Source of the DNA: Cudoniella acicularis
Lineage: Eukaryota > Ascomycota > Leotiomycetes > Helotiales > Helotiaceae
Assembly: GCA_013054445.1 (NCBI GenBank)
Contig: JAAMPI010000639.1
Span: 1 to 29,634, forward strand
Direction of reading: 5' to 3'
Length of the DNA: 29,634 bases
Part shown: piece by piece, positions 19,077-29,634 of the stretch
Numbering within the stretch: position 1 is the stretch's first letter
How the letters are laid out: the number at the start of each line of letters is the position of its first letter
Position numbers and translations under genes: made by a program
The notes under the pieces: generated by a model
Seen by the model: the letters and a program-made list of their open reading frames with translations, nothing else
Database searches by the model: none
What the model was told of the DNA's origin: nothing

Positions 19077-20429
19077 ATGGGTAACCAGAATTTTACACCA
19101 GAGTCCCTGAACGCTTAAGGCACTGCCAAATCACATGAGCATGTGAAAACAGGAAAGCTTCGTCCCATCGAGACGGCAGTCCGCCTCCTAGGCCAGGCAG
19201 TTGAAGCAGCGCCACCTAATCACTCAGAACACGGAAATTTTCTCAGAGACCAAGGATATTGGGGTGGATATTTATATGAGCCTACTGGTCAAATCGAGGT
19301 ATTCGCAGAGGCGCTGTCAGCTTGCGAGGAGGCGGTCACATTGGCACCACTAAGACATGAGAATCGTGCCTTCTTCTTAGTCACCCTTGGAAATCTTCTC
19401 ATGAAACGGTACAAAAGGGAGAAGACAGCGTCAGATCTCGACAAGATATATAACGAAGCCGTCAGCCTTACACCACCTGGCCACCTATATCGAATGGCCA
19501 GTCTCGTCGCACTCAGCGAGTCTCGCACGACCAAGTTTAAGGTGACCAATGCTCCGGAGGACATCAACGAGGCCATTCGGTGTTGTCAAGAGGCTGAGAA
19601 GACAGCAATGCCAGAAGACTCACTAGCGGGGTGTCTCAGTACTCTCAGCGCCTGTCACCTTGCCAAATTCGAGACAACTCAGACACCCGAAGATCTCGAC
19701 GAGGCCATTCTCGCCGCGAAACGGGCCATCGAACAAAGTTCCACGGATGCCCGTGCCCGGGACAGCTTGACCAAGTGCTTTGGCTCCAAATTCCAGCAGA
19801 CGCAGGACCTCGACGACCTCAAGCAAGCAATTCGACTCGGAACCCAAGCTGCCCAAGAAGCAGAGCCTGTTCGCTTGGAGTGGGAAAAAAGTCTCTGCAT
19901 CCTAAGCGATCTACAGGATGCTTATTTCTCCAAAACGGGGGACAGGCTGTACAGCTGCATCGTTTCCCACGAGCAGATAGTCAAGATTTTACCGCCTGCA
20001 GAACCTGCGCGGGTACGCTCTCTCCATCGCCTCTGCGACATTCATTACGAGAGATATCAGAATGAGAAAAAGCCTTTCCTCTTAGAGGACGCTATCAAGA
20101 CCGGGGAACTTTGTGTGGAGACCTGGGCGCCTGCTTATCCCAGAAAGGCACAAGTGCTTATGCAACTGTCGAATTGTCTCGCTGATCGGCTTTTGGCCTT
20201 TTTTGAGAGGAAATTTGTGAAGTTCTATAATGCTAAGGATCTTGGAAAGGCCATTTACTATGGTGAAGAGGCTATCAAGGAAATGTCTCCGGATGATTTG
20301 CTTAGGGAAGAGGTACTAGGGAAGCTTAGAGATTTAAAGGTTCATGGTATTTATCTAGAATCTATAAAAGAGCCTTTGGAAGCGCAAGGAGGTACAGGTG
20401 AGACTATTGAAGCATCTCACGATAACTAA
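19077..20429 (+). CDS. TPR-repeat protein, probable detached sensor half of a TPR-CHAT protease
   Basis: The frame is open from about 19119 to 20429 and encodes roughly ten helix-turn-helix repeats about 40-44 residues apart. Examples are DLDKIYNEAVSLTPPGHLYR, EDINEAIRCCQEAEKTAMP, EDLDEAILAAKRAIEQS, DDLKQAIRLGTQAAQEAEP and KDLGKAIYYGEEAIKEMSP. This is the repeat style seen in fungal TPR-CHAT proteins. The start is uncertain. ATG at 19077 is followed in frame by TAA at 19116-19118. A 39-nt GT...AG segment (19081-19119) would remove that stop and keep frame, but it is very short for an intron. The next in-frame ATG is 19401. The protein ends in a low-complexity tail just before AT-rich DNA, without a CHAT domain. 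The matching CHAT half is on the opposite strand at 15968-17560. Confidence 0.7.
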
Positions 20430-20703
20430 TGAATAAAACCTCTATTAAAGATTTATTTTTAATATCAAAAATTATTATAATAATTTAAAATATTTAGTTA
20501 TAATTTATATTATTAAAATAAACTCTATTTTAAAAATATATAAAAAATAACTAAGAGTTTTGAGCTACTAGAGAATACTAAGTAAAGATAAAAGATAGTG
20601 GGTACTATATCTAAAGAGTAGATAAGTCGAGAGTAAAGAGAGTAAGCGCAAGGTAAGGCGATAAGTTATAGGTTAAACAATAATTGATCTTGTTATCGAA
20701 AAC
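20430..20703. other. AT-rich junction DNA after the TPR frame
   Basis: These are about 270 bp of very AT-rich sequence, closed in all frames, directly after the TPR frame. It separates the TPR frame from a fragment of an unrelated membrane-protein gene, so it is the likely site of the right rearrangement breakpoint. I find no element ends in it. Confidence 0.4.
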
Positions 20704-21818
20704 ATGCTTATAATAGATTGTTCAGTCAGTCAACATTCCGCAGTCCGGACAACTGACCGTTACCGAGCCTTATGGGAAAACAGCACTTCTTTTGCCAAAT
20801 TTAGGATCGACATGTTTCCCACACCGGACTATCCTAGGCTCAGCGGTGAGGATGTCGAGCAAGGAAATGATATAAAGCGGCGTCTGCTAGCTAGAAAACT
20901 GAAAAAGCATGCCGGGTTGAAAATTTTACCGACAGATGATCTCCAATGTCACTTGAAACTGGATAAAAAGAGTGGCGTGGTGAAACTATTCCATCATACG
21001 GCTTTCTTGAAAGAGCACTTGAGGCTCACTAATAATGAACCACAGCTACCGTATTAATTGGAATATAAGATAAGGTCATATAAATAAAAAGTACGTCCAA
21101 ACTTTAAATAAAACCTTATCTTAAATAAAAAATTAAGGTATATCCAAGAGCGCGAAAGGGTATTATCGCCCCTATCTTAGTTTATCTATTGGTTAAATAT
21201 ATAAAGTAATAGGTTTTTTCGAGAATAAAACCTTACCTTATTAAGTTATCTATCTTATTCAAAAAGCTTATCTTATATTCCAATTACTACGGTATCTATA
21301 AAATAGTCCCTTCAACGGTGCGCAAGTCTCAAAACGAGAAGACCCCTATTATTTGAAAGTTTTTTCTGACGTTAGTTACTCTTCTCATGAGCATAGGCGC
21401 TCTATCACGCCAACTTGCCCTCGAAATCCTCGACTCGCTGTAGAAAATTCTCTTCCCCCTTGCCGACGACGAGAAATCAACAGCGATCCTAGGAACACTT
21501 ACATCCACACACGCTTTCGACCCCGACTGCCTCCGTTTTGACTCTACGGCTATACTTACCGCCAAAGAGAAGAACATTCAGTATCACTATTTTGGAAAAC
21601 GTCTTGTGGGTCTATATGAAGAGTTTGAAAATCCCACGTCGCGCGGATTCGAGAAGTGGTTTGAGAGGAAGAGTGGCGCTAGGTACATGATGATGGCTAC
21701 TTTGGCTGGCGTCGTTCTCGCTATCTTTTTGGATCTTGCGAGTTTGGCGGTAAGCGTATATCAGGCTTAGGTCGGATACCAGCAGTGGCAGTATCCGGTT
21801 TCTACGGGCAGTGGGTGA
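20704..21818 (+). pseudogene. Fungal membrane-protein gene fragment split by a MITE-like insertion
   Basis: The left piece (20704-about 21046) contains DMFPTPDYPRLSGEDVEQG, IKRRLLARKLKKHAGLKILP and KKSGVVKLFHHTAFLKEHLR. The right piece (about 21380-21818) contains GALSRQLALEILDSL, ADDEKSTAILGTLTST and YHYFGKRLVGLYEEFENPTS. It continues with a helix near YMMMATLAGVVLAIFLDLASL and ends YQQWQYPVSTGSG. Both pieces match, in order, my recollection of one uncharacterised fungal family with a C-terminal membrane helix. The N-terminal part is missing. A 244-bp element is inserted between the pieces. The right piece has TAG at 21441-21443, where relatives have Gln, and TAG at 21768-21770, where relatives have Trp. 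Function unknown; clearly not coding for a full protein now. Confidence 0.65.
21049..21292. mobile_element. 244-bp MITE-like element inserted in a gene, TA target
   Basis: The ends are inverted repeats. The left end from 21047 (TACCGTATTAATTGGAATAT, continuing AAGATAAG) matches the reverse complement of the right end to 21294 with one mismatch in 28. TA dinucleotides at 21047-21048 and 21293-21294 would be the target duplication of a Tc1/mariner-type element. The body is AT-rich, partly palindromic, and has no coding capacity. It interrupts a membrane-protein pseudogene. Confidence 0.7.
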
Positions 21819-22489
21819 ATGTAATTCCTAATTATTATAAGTCAAACCCCCCCTTTAAGAATAACTTAGAAATCTTAGACAAACCATATAATTTTCGAAA
21901 TATATGATACTCTGGGGTCTTAAACATTGGTGGCACGATAGCCCGCGCAATGCACACATAAGTTGGTTCCTACAGTCACACCCTTTTTTTTCCTCCAGAA
22001 ACTCTTACCGGATCGTCGATGAGTAGAAACTTGGCGAGGTGAGATTTCCAAAATACGAGATCAAGCAGCGTCAGGTGGCTGCGAGTCTGCGACTCTCCGG
22101 CAGCGGACACCGCGCAGCCTGCGCCTTGCTAGAACTCAAGTAAGTTCCTATTCCGAGTTAGGGAATCGAGTCGTTCATGTGCTGCAGAGATAAAGAACGT
22201 GCATGGATGACTTGACGTTGAGAAATTATTGGATGCTAGCATAAACGATTTGTTTTGAACTCAAGTTGTACTACTGTACCGTACGCAAGTAGCCGTGAGT
22301 TCATGGAAGGCTCTTGTTGGTAGCACCCCAGTGGGAATGTCCCACCTCCATGGCTTTCCGAGCCTTTCTCTTCGTTTTTGTGTTGGATATCTTGTTTGAT
22401 GTTGAGAAGTTCAGCCAAATAACCAAAAACTTTTTGAAATTTATAGAAAGAGAGATAAAACCATTTCTATTCGTTTAAGCAAAACAACC
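21819..22489. other. Intergenic region, nothing recognised
   Basis: This 670-bp stretch lies between the two membrane-protein pseudogenes. It presumably contains the promoter of the gene starting at 22490 (start context AACAACCATGG). No RNA gene, repeat or credible open frame was found. Confidence 0.5.
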
Positions 22490-23641
22490 ATGGAGACTTA
22501 CGGCATGAGTGCGAACAACTGCACTCACCTTACGAAATTGCAACCTAACGCGGATATCTCAGGCATCGGGGTGAGTTGTTTCCTCATCTTCACCTTGGAA
22601 AATTTGTATACCCATGCCTTTTTTAGGTCCTGTCTAATTTCTTCGCAACCGCTTACCTATCCTTCATCTGTTGCATCGCCAAAGCAGTCTTTGACCATAA
22701 AAGTTCAAATGCAACTAGGCCAAGCCCATTGCTGGATTGCTGTTCGCAAGCTATCCAGAGTGCGGTCGTGAGTTTCCGTGACCAAGAGGTCGTTACTGGC
22801 ATCTCCACCATCATTGCGAGACTTCTTCAGCTTCATTGGCAGTCGATCGTTAACCTGGCATAGTTCTCGACTGTGACACACCTTTTTACCCTTACAGCCT
22901 TGCGAGACGAGCCCGACAGCGCCCCTTCAAAAAAGACCATCAGGATGTTTCGCGTTGGGAGCGTGGCTGCTCTGATACTCTTGCTTCTTTTTGCAATGTG
23001 GCCGATTGGCTTTTTAGTCACATTCGAGAGAGAGATACCGCATATGTTCCCAGCATGGTGCCTCTACCATCCAAGACTTGACTGGGGAAACGACAGCGGC
23101 TCGCCAGAAGGCACAGACAACTCAGGCCTCCAGCTCAGTAAAACATATAACTGGGTATATATAGCCCTTGCTTATCTCGCCCTTCTTTATGGCTTCTTGA
23201 GTCGCGTTGGCCTGCTCTTTCCAGGATAACGTGGCTTTTTGGGAAGATTTCTCTATCGCAGAGGACCAACTGCCATCATAGAGTCTTGGATAACATGTGT
23301 TCACAATCGCAACACAAATTCACTTTTCAACATATGCTACAAACTCCTCTATGCTTCTTATGCTTTGTTTTTTTTGCCGCAACAGAATTGTATCATTCCA
23401 CAACCCGGGAGGTATGCATTTACTCCACTTTACGTCAGTTTGCTGATTCTTATTTAGTTAACGTGGATGACCTCAGCCCTTGCTTGGGGAACAATTCGCT
23501 TTTTTCTTAGGCGCGGTGGCCTCGACTTCGTTGGAGAACAATTTTCACTTCCTAAAGATGTTTCTCAAGAACAGAATACTTGGGGTTTCGGGCAGATTGC
23601 AGCACCCGTACTACTAATCCTGCCAATTTACGAATTCTTAG
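22490..23641 (+). pseudogene. Multi-pass membrane-protein gene with in-frame stops and a frameshift
   Basis: Exon 1 is 22490-22570, with a clean 56-nt intron (22571-22626, GTGAGT...TTTTAG, phase 0). Exon 2 reads VLSNFFATAYLSFICCIAKAV and RDQEVVTGISTIIARLLQL, then HWQSIVNLA. TAG at 22861-22863 follows at a Trp position, then FSTVTHLFTLTALR. After helices around VAALILLLLFAMWPIGFLV and the motif MFPAWCLYHP there is TAA at 23227-23229. Next come a frame change near 23300 and a 46-nt intron (23412-23457). The last exon has ALAWGTIRFF and NTWGFGQIAAPVLLILP. The order of helices and motifs fits an uncharacterised fungal membrane-protein family whose members share QQVVTGIAIL- and HWQIVVYLAWFSS-like motifs. 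The gene's 3' end beyond 23641 is unclear. Function unknown. Confidence 0.65.
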
Positions 23642-23849
23642 GTTAGTGCAGCAGAAACATTGCTATTACTCAAGTAGAGAATCCAATCTCACCACCTACT
23701 CACGTCTAGAGGAAGTCCTCAGACGAACCCGGACAAAATACATCTTCTCAAGCTTTGTACCAACCTTTACTCCCACTCTCTCCAGATCCTACCTCGTCGA
23801 TCTCTTAAGCTTTTATAGGAGCCAATGCCTTTAAGAGTTCTACCTTAGC

Positions 23850-26615
23850 TTAATTCGAAGATGCTCAACTTTTAAAGTGTCTCGCGCAACCTCACGTGAC
23901 GAGTCAAAAAATGCGCATGGGATATTTCCGTTACTAGGTCGAATACCATTAACAATGGAAATGAATCTAGTGAATCTTAGGGTGAAGTAACGGGAGTTTG
24001 ATAAAATCTATTCTAGATGCGAAATCTTTTGCTTATAGTTTCTTGAATATATAAACTGTAAAAGCTAAACGCACCAAAAATCAGAGTAGAGCGGCTACCA
24101 CCAGGTAATTTTGCTCTCCACGATGCTTTCTGGTAATCAATCTGAATTCAAAACTTGAAAGCTTCTTACTGTGATATATTTTGTTGGGGCGAAAAAATAA
24201 ATTTAAAGAGTATAAATTGCAACTTCTTTCCACCAATTCAAATCGTGATAGTCACACATGTGTTGTCTCACAACAACATGTCGTCGTAACAAGCTCAGCA
24301 GACGAAAATTTCAGACCCACAATACCCCGCATTTCAAATTGCTTAAAAGCTGAAAAAGGGCCGTGCCCGTTTTTGCTAATTTCTTCCCGGCCTCTAATAT
24401 GCACGTACCGGTACATTGCGGATGTACTCTATTTTCACGTGCAGCCCTTATTCGCTTGCTAGCAACAGCAACACGTCAAAATGTTATCTTTCTGAATTAA
24501 AGGACAAGTAGAATAATTTTGAAAATAATTAGAACTTAAGTTCTCAGTAATCATAATTACTTGATGAATTATGGATTCTTCTTGGCGCTTTATTCGGAAA
24601 TTTCAAAATACACGGAAGAAATTCAAACAATGAAATAAATTATGTCTACTCTGCAACACAGTACTTTACCGCATCTCACTTACAGTAATTGTACCGATGG
24701 TTTATGGATATAGAAGTTCTAATACGTGGTGGGATGCACTCCGAACGATCAACCGTTGTCCTAAAAATAGAGACGACTATTTTTTCTTTGACTTGTTGCG
24801 GGGTCTCCAGACTTTCAAACTAGACGCGACCAATAAATGTCCCCATTTAACGCACATTTTCGCGTTCTCACTCCACTTGGAGGGAGCCAAGTCCATTTTA
24901 GGGGGGAAATTGGCACAGGTTGTCCCACGTGACTTTGCACGCGCATATTTCGGAGACCACGTTCCGAAAATCTGAAAAAGGAATTCCTCAAATCGCGTCA
25001 CTTAAAACATGAAATCTTCTCCGTCGATTTACGACGCTCAGCCATCACGAACAAGTGTGGAACTCAAGCAATCATGAACGCAAGATGTGTACAGCTTGAC
25101 GGTGGCTTGATGCTTCAGCTCATGGAATTTCGCGCCGAGCGGCCGAAACATATCATGACCCCAAGAGAACCATCCCGATGCACATCGTATGCAAAACCGC
25201 CCGTTCCTCGAGCGCCTCTTTCGCATATCATCTTGCCACATGGCCATAGCCGCGAAGCGCGGCAGAAGCCTAGCAAAAACACTTTGGGTGAAGCCACATA
25301 TTACTGCTCACAGACATCTATATTCGATCTGAGGCTTATCCTGTTGTACTACCTCATTCCATTCACCCGTCCGTCTATCCGCATACCAGGTCAATAAATT
25401 ACCAACATGTTGGAGAGGAGACCTCTTTAACTTTTTATTTTTGAACAATTAGTCAGTCACCAGATAGACAAGTGTTTGATAGAACGTCGACAGCCTCAGT
25501 CCATAGCGTTTTGCTCTTCTCAAGAATGAGACATGTTGGCAGCTCGCGCACTCTCCTCCCGAAATCCTGTTATGCACAGCTACACGGCCCGAATTCTTTC
25601 TTTGCGAAGGCCATTAGAACTCTTACGTCTCGTCACGGGGAGTTAGCAGCTACGTCAAAGCTCAGCAATTGAATGTCTTTACGAAGTACGCGGCTCGGGA
25701 CCACAAACGGTTAGGTGTCAAGGGTTCTGACAAGGCCATCCAGCCACAGCGAACCCTCTCCGCAAATCAACGGTTTTCCTCCCCACACTCTTGGCGATTC
25801 CCACCCGATCCCCGGTACTCTCCACTGCGCCTTCAGATTTGCTGGCCCTTAGATCCTTCCGAGAACGGGTATCACCTGCAATATATCCTGATCCCTGATG
25901 TCACGCACCCTCACGTACGACATGAGATCAACAAATTACTTCCAATAACTAGAAAATTTAAGCGCTCCAGTTCAAGTTTTTACGGAAATGCGAAATCCAT
26001 TTGACCGGATGGGTGACCTATCGCATGTCTTCCTCCAACGACCCCTGATATTTCAACCGATTTACCCCGCCGCCTCGTCTTGCATTGCAGCTTTCTCAGC
26101 CGATGAACGCTTCCGGCCCAAAATAAACAGAGACATGTATGGGTAAAAACTGGGTTTCACGGCGCTGGGTTGACGGTGGCATCAAGTTAAGTGTCCCAAT
26201 CTACGGACGTCACTCGGCTTGGGTACCGGGGCGTTTCCGAGCCTCTTCAATTGGCCTATCGATAAATGCAATTGCTCGTCAATCGTCTGATTAATCAATA
26301 CACCATCCGTATAGAGACATACGATGAGCGTTACGGTCAAGGCCCTTATCAGGGTATCGAGGTGCAGGATGAAATGCAGTTGACTCCGGAAGCAGGACCG
26401 GGCCAGGCTGTCGTGTGGCGAACCCCGCCCCCCCCTGTACCTGTGGCCATAGCATCGTGAAGTATAACAGCACTTCACGATCCTTTCTAAAACGAAACAT
26501 CAAACTTGGATGTTCTTGAGGGTTAAATCTTTTCGAATCCCTTTCTACTTTTCGTCGAAGGGTATCATCTCTACCACTTAAGACCTTGCCCAATTTCTCC
26601 ACCAATCTTTACAAA
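23850..26615. other. Long intergenic region without a supported gene
   Basis: This is about 2.7 kb without homology I can recognise. Several open frames of 60-110 codons exist, for example 24697-24975, 25074-25397 and 25669-26004. They overlap frames on the other strand, lack good start contexts, and show no domain or family pattern. The last few hundred bases must contain the promoter and 5' leader of the sugar-transporter gene. I see no inverted-repeat ends, tRNA or tandem repeat here. Confidence 0.45.
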
Positions 26616-28786
26616 ATGGTGCACATCGGTGTAGTTGAGACCACCAGGGAGAAGAAGGAAATTGCGGGAGTGGTTCAAGCTGAAGCACCAGAATTCGATA
26701 AGGTATCATGGTATACCGACCCCGGCCTCCGAAAGCTCTATTTCTGGTGTGCTGTTCTCTGCGTTGCCTCTGCAACAACAGGATACGATGGGTCAGTTAC
26801 TACACTTAACTGTTTGAACTTTGAAATACCTAACTGCTAACAAATTATTACAGAATGATGCTCAATACCTCACAGAATCTGGACCAATGGCAGGCTTACT
26901 TTAATAATCCAACTGGATCTACCCTAGGACTGATGAATGCTATTTACCAAATTGGAAGTCTGTGCAGTTTCCCATTTGCGTGAGTCTGCTCATCCTGGCA
27001 CGAAAAAAACAATCTAATTATAATGCAGACCTTATATGGCAGACTGGTGGGGACGAAAGGTACCAATTGTTACTGGATGTCTCTTGATGGTATTGGGGGG
27101 CTTCCTCGGAGCCTTTTGCAACTCGTATGGAAGTAAGTTCTGTCTTTTTCTTTTCAATTTAGAATCATGACTAAGTTCATCACAGTGTATGTTGGCGGCA
27201 GATTTGTCCTCGGATTTGGAAACAGCTTGACCCAATTGGCGTCTCCTGTTCTACTCACAGAGCTTGCGCATCCCCAACATAGAGGTCGTGTCACTTCTGT
27301 ATACAATTGCTTGTGGAACCTGGGAGCTCTTTGTAGGTATACTTGGTCCCTTTCAAGAGACTGTGACTTACACCTTTATAGTTGTGGCTTGGATTGCATG
27401 GGCAACAATGACAATTCATGGTGACTGGTCATGGCGGCTTTTGGCGCTACTTCAAATTCTCCCTGCTATTATTCAGCTTACTTTCATCTATTGTAAGAAC
27501 AACCCTTACACACTCTTCTCTTTCTTGAATTCCTTTCAACTCAAGCTTTTCCTGGGAATCTAGAATACCTGATCCCTACGTCTGCATTTAAGTACTCTAT
27601 CTGATTTTTTAATACTTACTATCAATAGGGGTACCGGAATCTCCTCGTTGGCACATTTCCAAGGACCGCCCGGAATTGGCCTTAGCAACTCTTGCCAAAT
27701 ATCATGCCAATGGAGATGAGCATAATGCCACAGTCCAATTCGAGTACCAGGAAATCAAAGAGACACTGAGACTCGAGTTCGAGTACCAGAGAACGAGTAG
27801 CTATCTGGATTTCATGAAGACTCCTGGTAACCGATATCGACTCGCAATTTTGGTCTCGCTCGGAATCATCTCCCAATATAGCGGCAATGCCCTCTTCAGC
27901 AATTACACGAACCTCATTTACACGAGCATGGGTATCACGGAACAAAGCAAGAAAATCCCGGTTGGTGTTCTCCGGTAGCGTTTCATTTCTTTTGCTAACT
28001 ATACAACAGTTGAACGGCGGCCAAACTCTGCTTGCTCTTATTGTCAGTGTTTTCTGCGCCATGCTTGTTGATCGCGTCGGAAGAAGACCTCTGTTCCTGG
28101 TTTCTACAACGGGTAAGTTTGCCATGGTCCAGGAACTTGTGACTTGTGCTGAAATCAAAACAGGAATGGTGGTGATGTTTTTGATCTGGACAATCACCGC
28201 CGCGATATTTGAAAATAGCGGTAGCAAGAACATGGCGGCTGGTTATCCTCAGGTTGCATGGGTCTGGGGCTTCACGATATTCTACTCGCTTGCTTGGTCT
28301 GGACTGCTGGTTGCATATTCGCTCGAGATCCTGCCATACAAATTGCGTGCCAAGGGCCTTATGATCATGAATCTTACCGTCCAGGCAGCGTTGGTTCTCG
28401 GCAAGTAAGTATTGCATGAAACACGAAGCATGGAAACAAAACCTAATTGTCACTAGCTACACAAACCCAATCGCCTGGGTGAACTTGCCACACCATTACG
28501 ATCTATCTCTCATTTATACTGTAAGTTTTCCACTGCTACTGAGTCCTGAGATGCACAAGCTGAAAGTTTCTTTTAGGTTTGGATCTTCGTCGAACTCATA
28601 TTCGTTTACTTCTTCTATGTTGAAACCAAAGGTCCCACCCTTGAAGAACTGGCTAAGATCTTCGACGGCGAAACCGCAGAAGTTGCACACCTCGACCTCC
28701 ACGCAGTCGAAAAAGAACTTCACGGCGATGACGGTGCTGGCTCCGAAGAAAAGAGAGTCACTCAATCCGAAGAAAAAGCTGCATAA
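26616..28786 (+). CDS. MFS sugar transporter (lactose permease / hexose transporter-like)
   Basis: Ten exons join into 537 codons: 26616-26791, 26854-26979, 27029-27132, 27186-27332, 27382-27492, 27629-27960, 28010-28112, 28164-28404, 28457-28520 and 28577-28786. All nine introns are GT...AG and all phases match. Sugar-porter motifs appear in order: ATTGYDG after helix 1, ADWWGRK (motif A), GRFVLGFGNSL, and PQHRGRVTSVYNCLWNLG. The central PESPRW, DRVGRRPLFL, EILPYKLRAKGL and VETKGPTLEEL before the cytoplasmic tail complete them. The protein would be a 12-helix plasma-membrane proton symporter for a sugar. The family includes fungal lactose and cellodextrin permeases, but the substrate cannot be fixed here. 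The start has a good context (ACAAAATGG). The gene looks fully functional, in contrast to the decayed genes before it. Confidence 0.93.
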
Positions 28787-29634
28787 TACCGGCCGGTAAT
28801 CATAAGAAGAGTCGAAGACATAGGTTGATAAAGTTCTCAAGAGTCTGGCTTACTTGAAGGGTGGTTTGAGTTGCGCGCGATGATTTTTTGGAATTTTTTA
28901 TACCCTCTCTTTATATTATTGTAGGTCCCAGTTGGGGCAAGTCTAATTAATACAAGCATTGTTGATATGTTGAAGTGTCAATGAGATTTATTAGTGTCTA
29001 TGGATTTTTCTACATGCAGTTTCCACTTGTCTTTTGTTCCAATGGCATGGTTTCACGATGTCACTTCACGAGTAACGTACCCCACGCGTTACTAGCGGGT
29101 TTGCGGGGAAGACTCCGCCCACAACCTGCACCGAAAATTTTCCCACCTCTTGGAGTGTTCAATACCAAATAGCACACGAGCCAAGGATCCCAAACATTTA
29201 CTTGCTGTTGTCAAGGCATACCTTCACGGCAACACTTTACTCGAAACTATGGTGATAGTGTTTGACAGTCAAAGACCCAACATTAATGAATTTGATCATA
29301 ACTCCAACTAACCTTACCGCTGACTGCATGCATATGTTGCATAAGATCTCACGTACCGAGAACCCTCATGTCGGCTACGCCCCAGGATCAGCAACTTCAC
29401 CTAGTCACCTGCTTGATTGGTGTACTTCGTACTTCCTGAGTGCGCTTCAGCCACCGAGTTAATCAAGAAAAATAAACATGAATTTATCCTTGTGCCTTTC
29501 ACAGCTCACAATCCCAATCATCTTGCTCAAATCAAAATACCAAACTAAAAATTTTCCCCTCACTCAGAAAATCACAGCCCCCACCCACCAAAATTCCATC
29601 CTCGCCACAACACATCTCACCCAAGTTGCCCAAC
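28787..29634. other. Downstream intergenic region to window edge
   Basis: About 850 bp after the transporter stop. The first part should hold its polyadenylation region. The last about 150 bp are C-rich and A-rich without TG, resembling a fungal promoter or 5' leader for a gene starting beyond the window. Open frames at 28975-29172 and 29262-29462 show no gene-like features. Confidence 0.4.

Noticed and set aside
15968..20429. Relation to the bacterial TPR-CHAT partner of gRAMP (Craspase)
   Set aside because: No Cas7-11 or CRISPR sequence is present, and the genome is fungal; only the domain pairing is shared.
24697..24975. 92-codon plus-strand frame as a small secreted protein or effector
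   Set aside because: No signal peptide, no family pattern, and an equally long frame on the opposite strand; not supportable.
25781..26428. Four matches to the CreA consensus SYGGRG upstream of the sugar transporter (25781, 25810, 26065, 26423)
   Set aside because: The motif is so loose that about this number is expected by chance in a stretch of this size on both strands.

Overview
The window is genomic DNA of a filamentous ascomycete (Pezizomycotina). Its genes carry short GT...AG introns (49-117 nt where I could fix both ends). Its gene content is typical of these fungi: a HET-domain protein, a CHAT protease, TPR proteins, multi-exon MFS transporters and Baeyer-Villiger monooxygenases. 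It also holds RIP-like mutated sequence and several MITE-like foldback elements. I cannot name the species.

Left part (1-6067): metabolic genes. A broken UNC93-like membrane protein gene runs toward the left edge and is cut off by unrelated sequence. A MITE-like foldback with a TAA duplication follows. Then comes a divergent pair of oxygenase genes sharing about 830 bp of upstream DNA: an FMN-dependent luciferase-like monooxygenase (minus) and an FAD-dependent Baeyer-Villiger-type monooxygenase (plus). Both look intact.

Middle (6314-9350): a decayed F-box-like gene, then about 1.7 kb of RIP-like DNA without genes. At 10015-11371 there is an intact two-exon gene for a secreted-type multi-pass membrane protein of unknown function. 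Convergent to it is a HET-domain gene broken by exactly three in-frame stops with no frameshift. A 662-bp MITE-like element and AT-rich DNA follow.

Core of interest (15073-20429): remnants of what looks like a fungal regulated-cell-death module. On the minus strand are a CHAT protease domain with its His/Cys dyad and a gasdermin-like reading frame. On the plus strand is a TPR array of the kind normally found N-terminal to CHAT. Orientation and junctions fit one ancestral head-to-head pair (TPR-CHAT protease and gasdermin-like pore former) cut apart by a single inversion. The inversion left the gasdermin-like frame running out of frame into the protease gene. The neighbours to the right are two decayed fungal membrane-protein genes, one interrupted by a 244-bp MITE-like element.

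Right part (23850-29634): about 2.7 kb with no gene I can support, then a complete ten-exon MFS sugar-transporter gene and 0.85 kb of downstream DNA. Overall, this reads as a fast-decaying accessory stretch between two pieces of intact metabolic DNA. Conserved Trp codons turned into TAG recur in three of the decayed genes.
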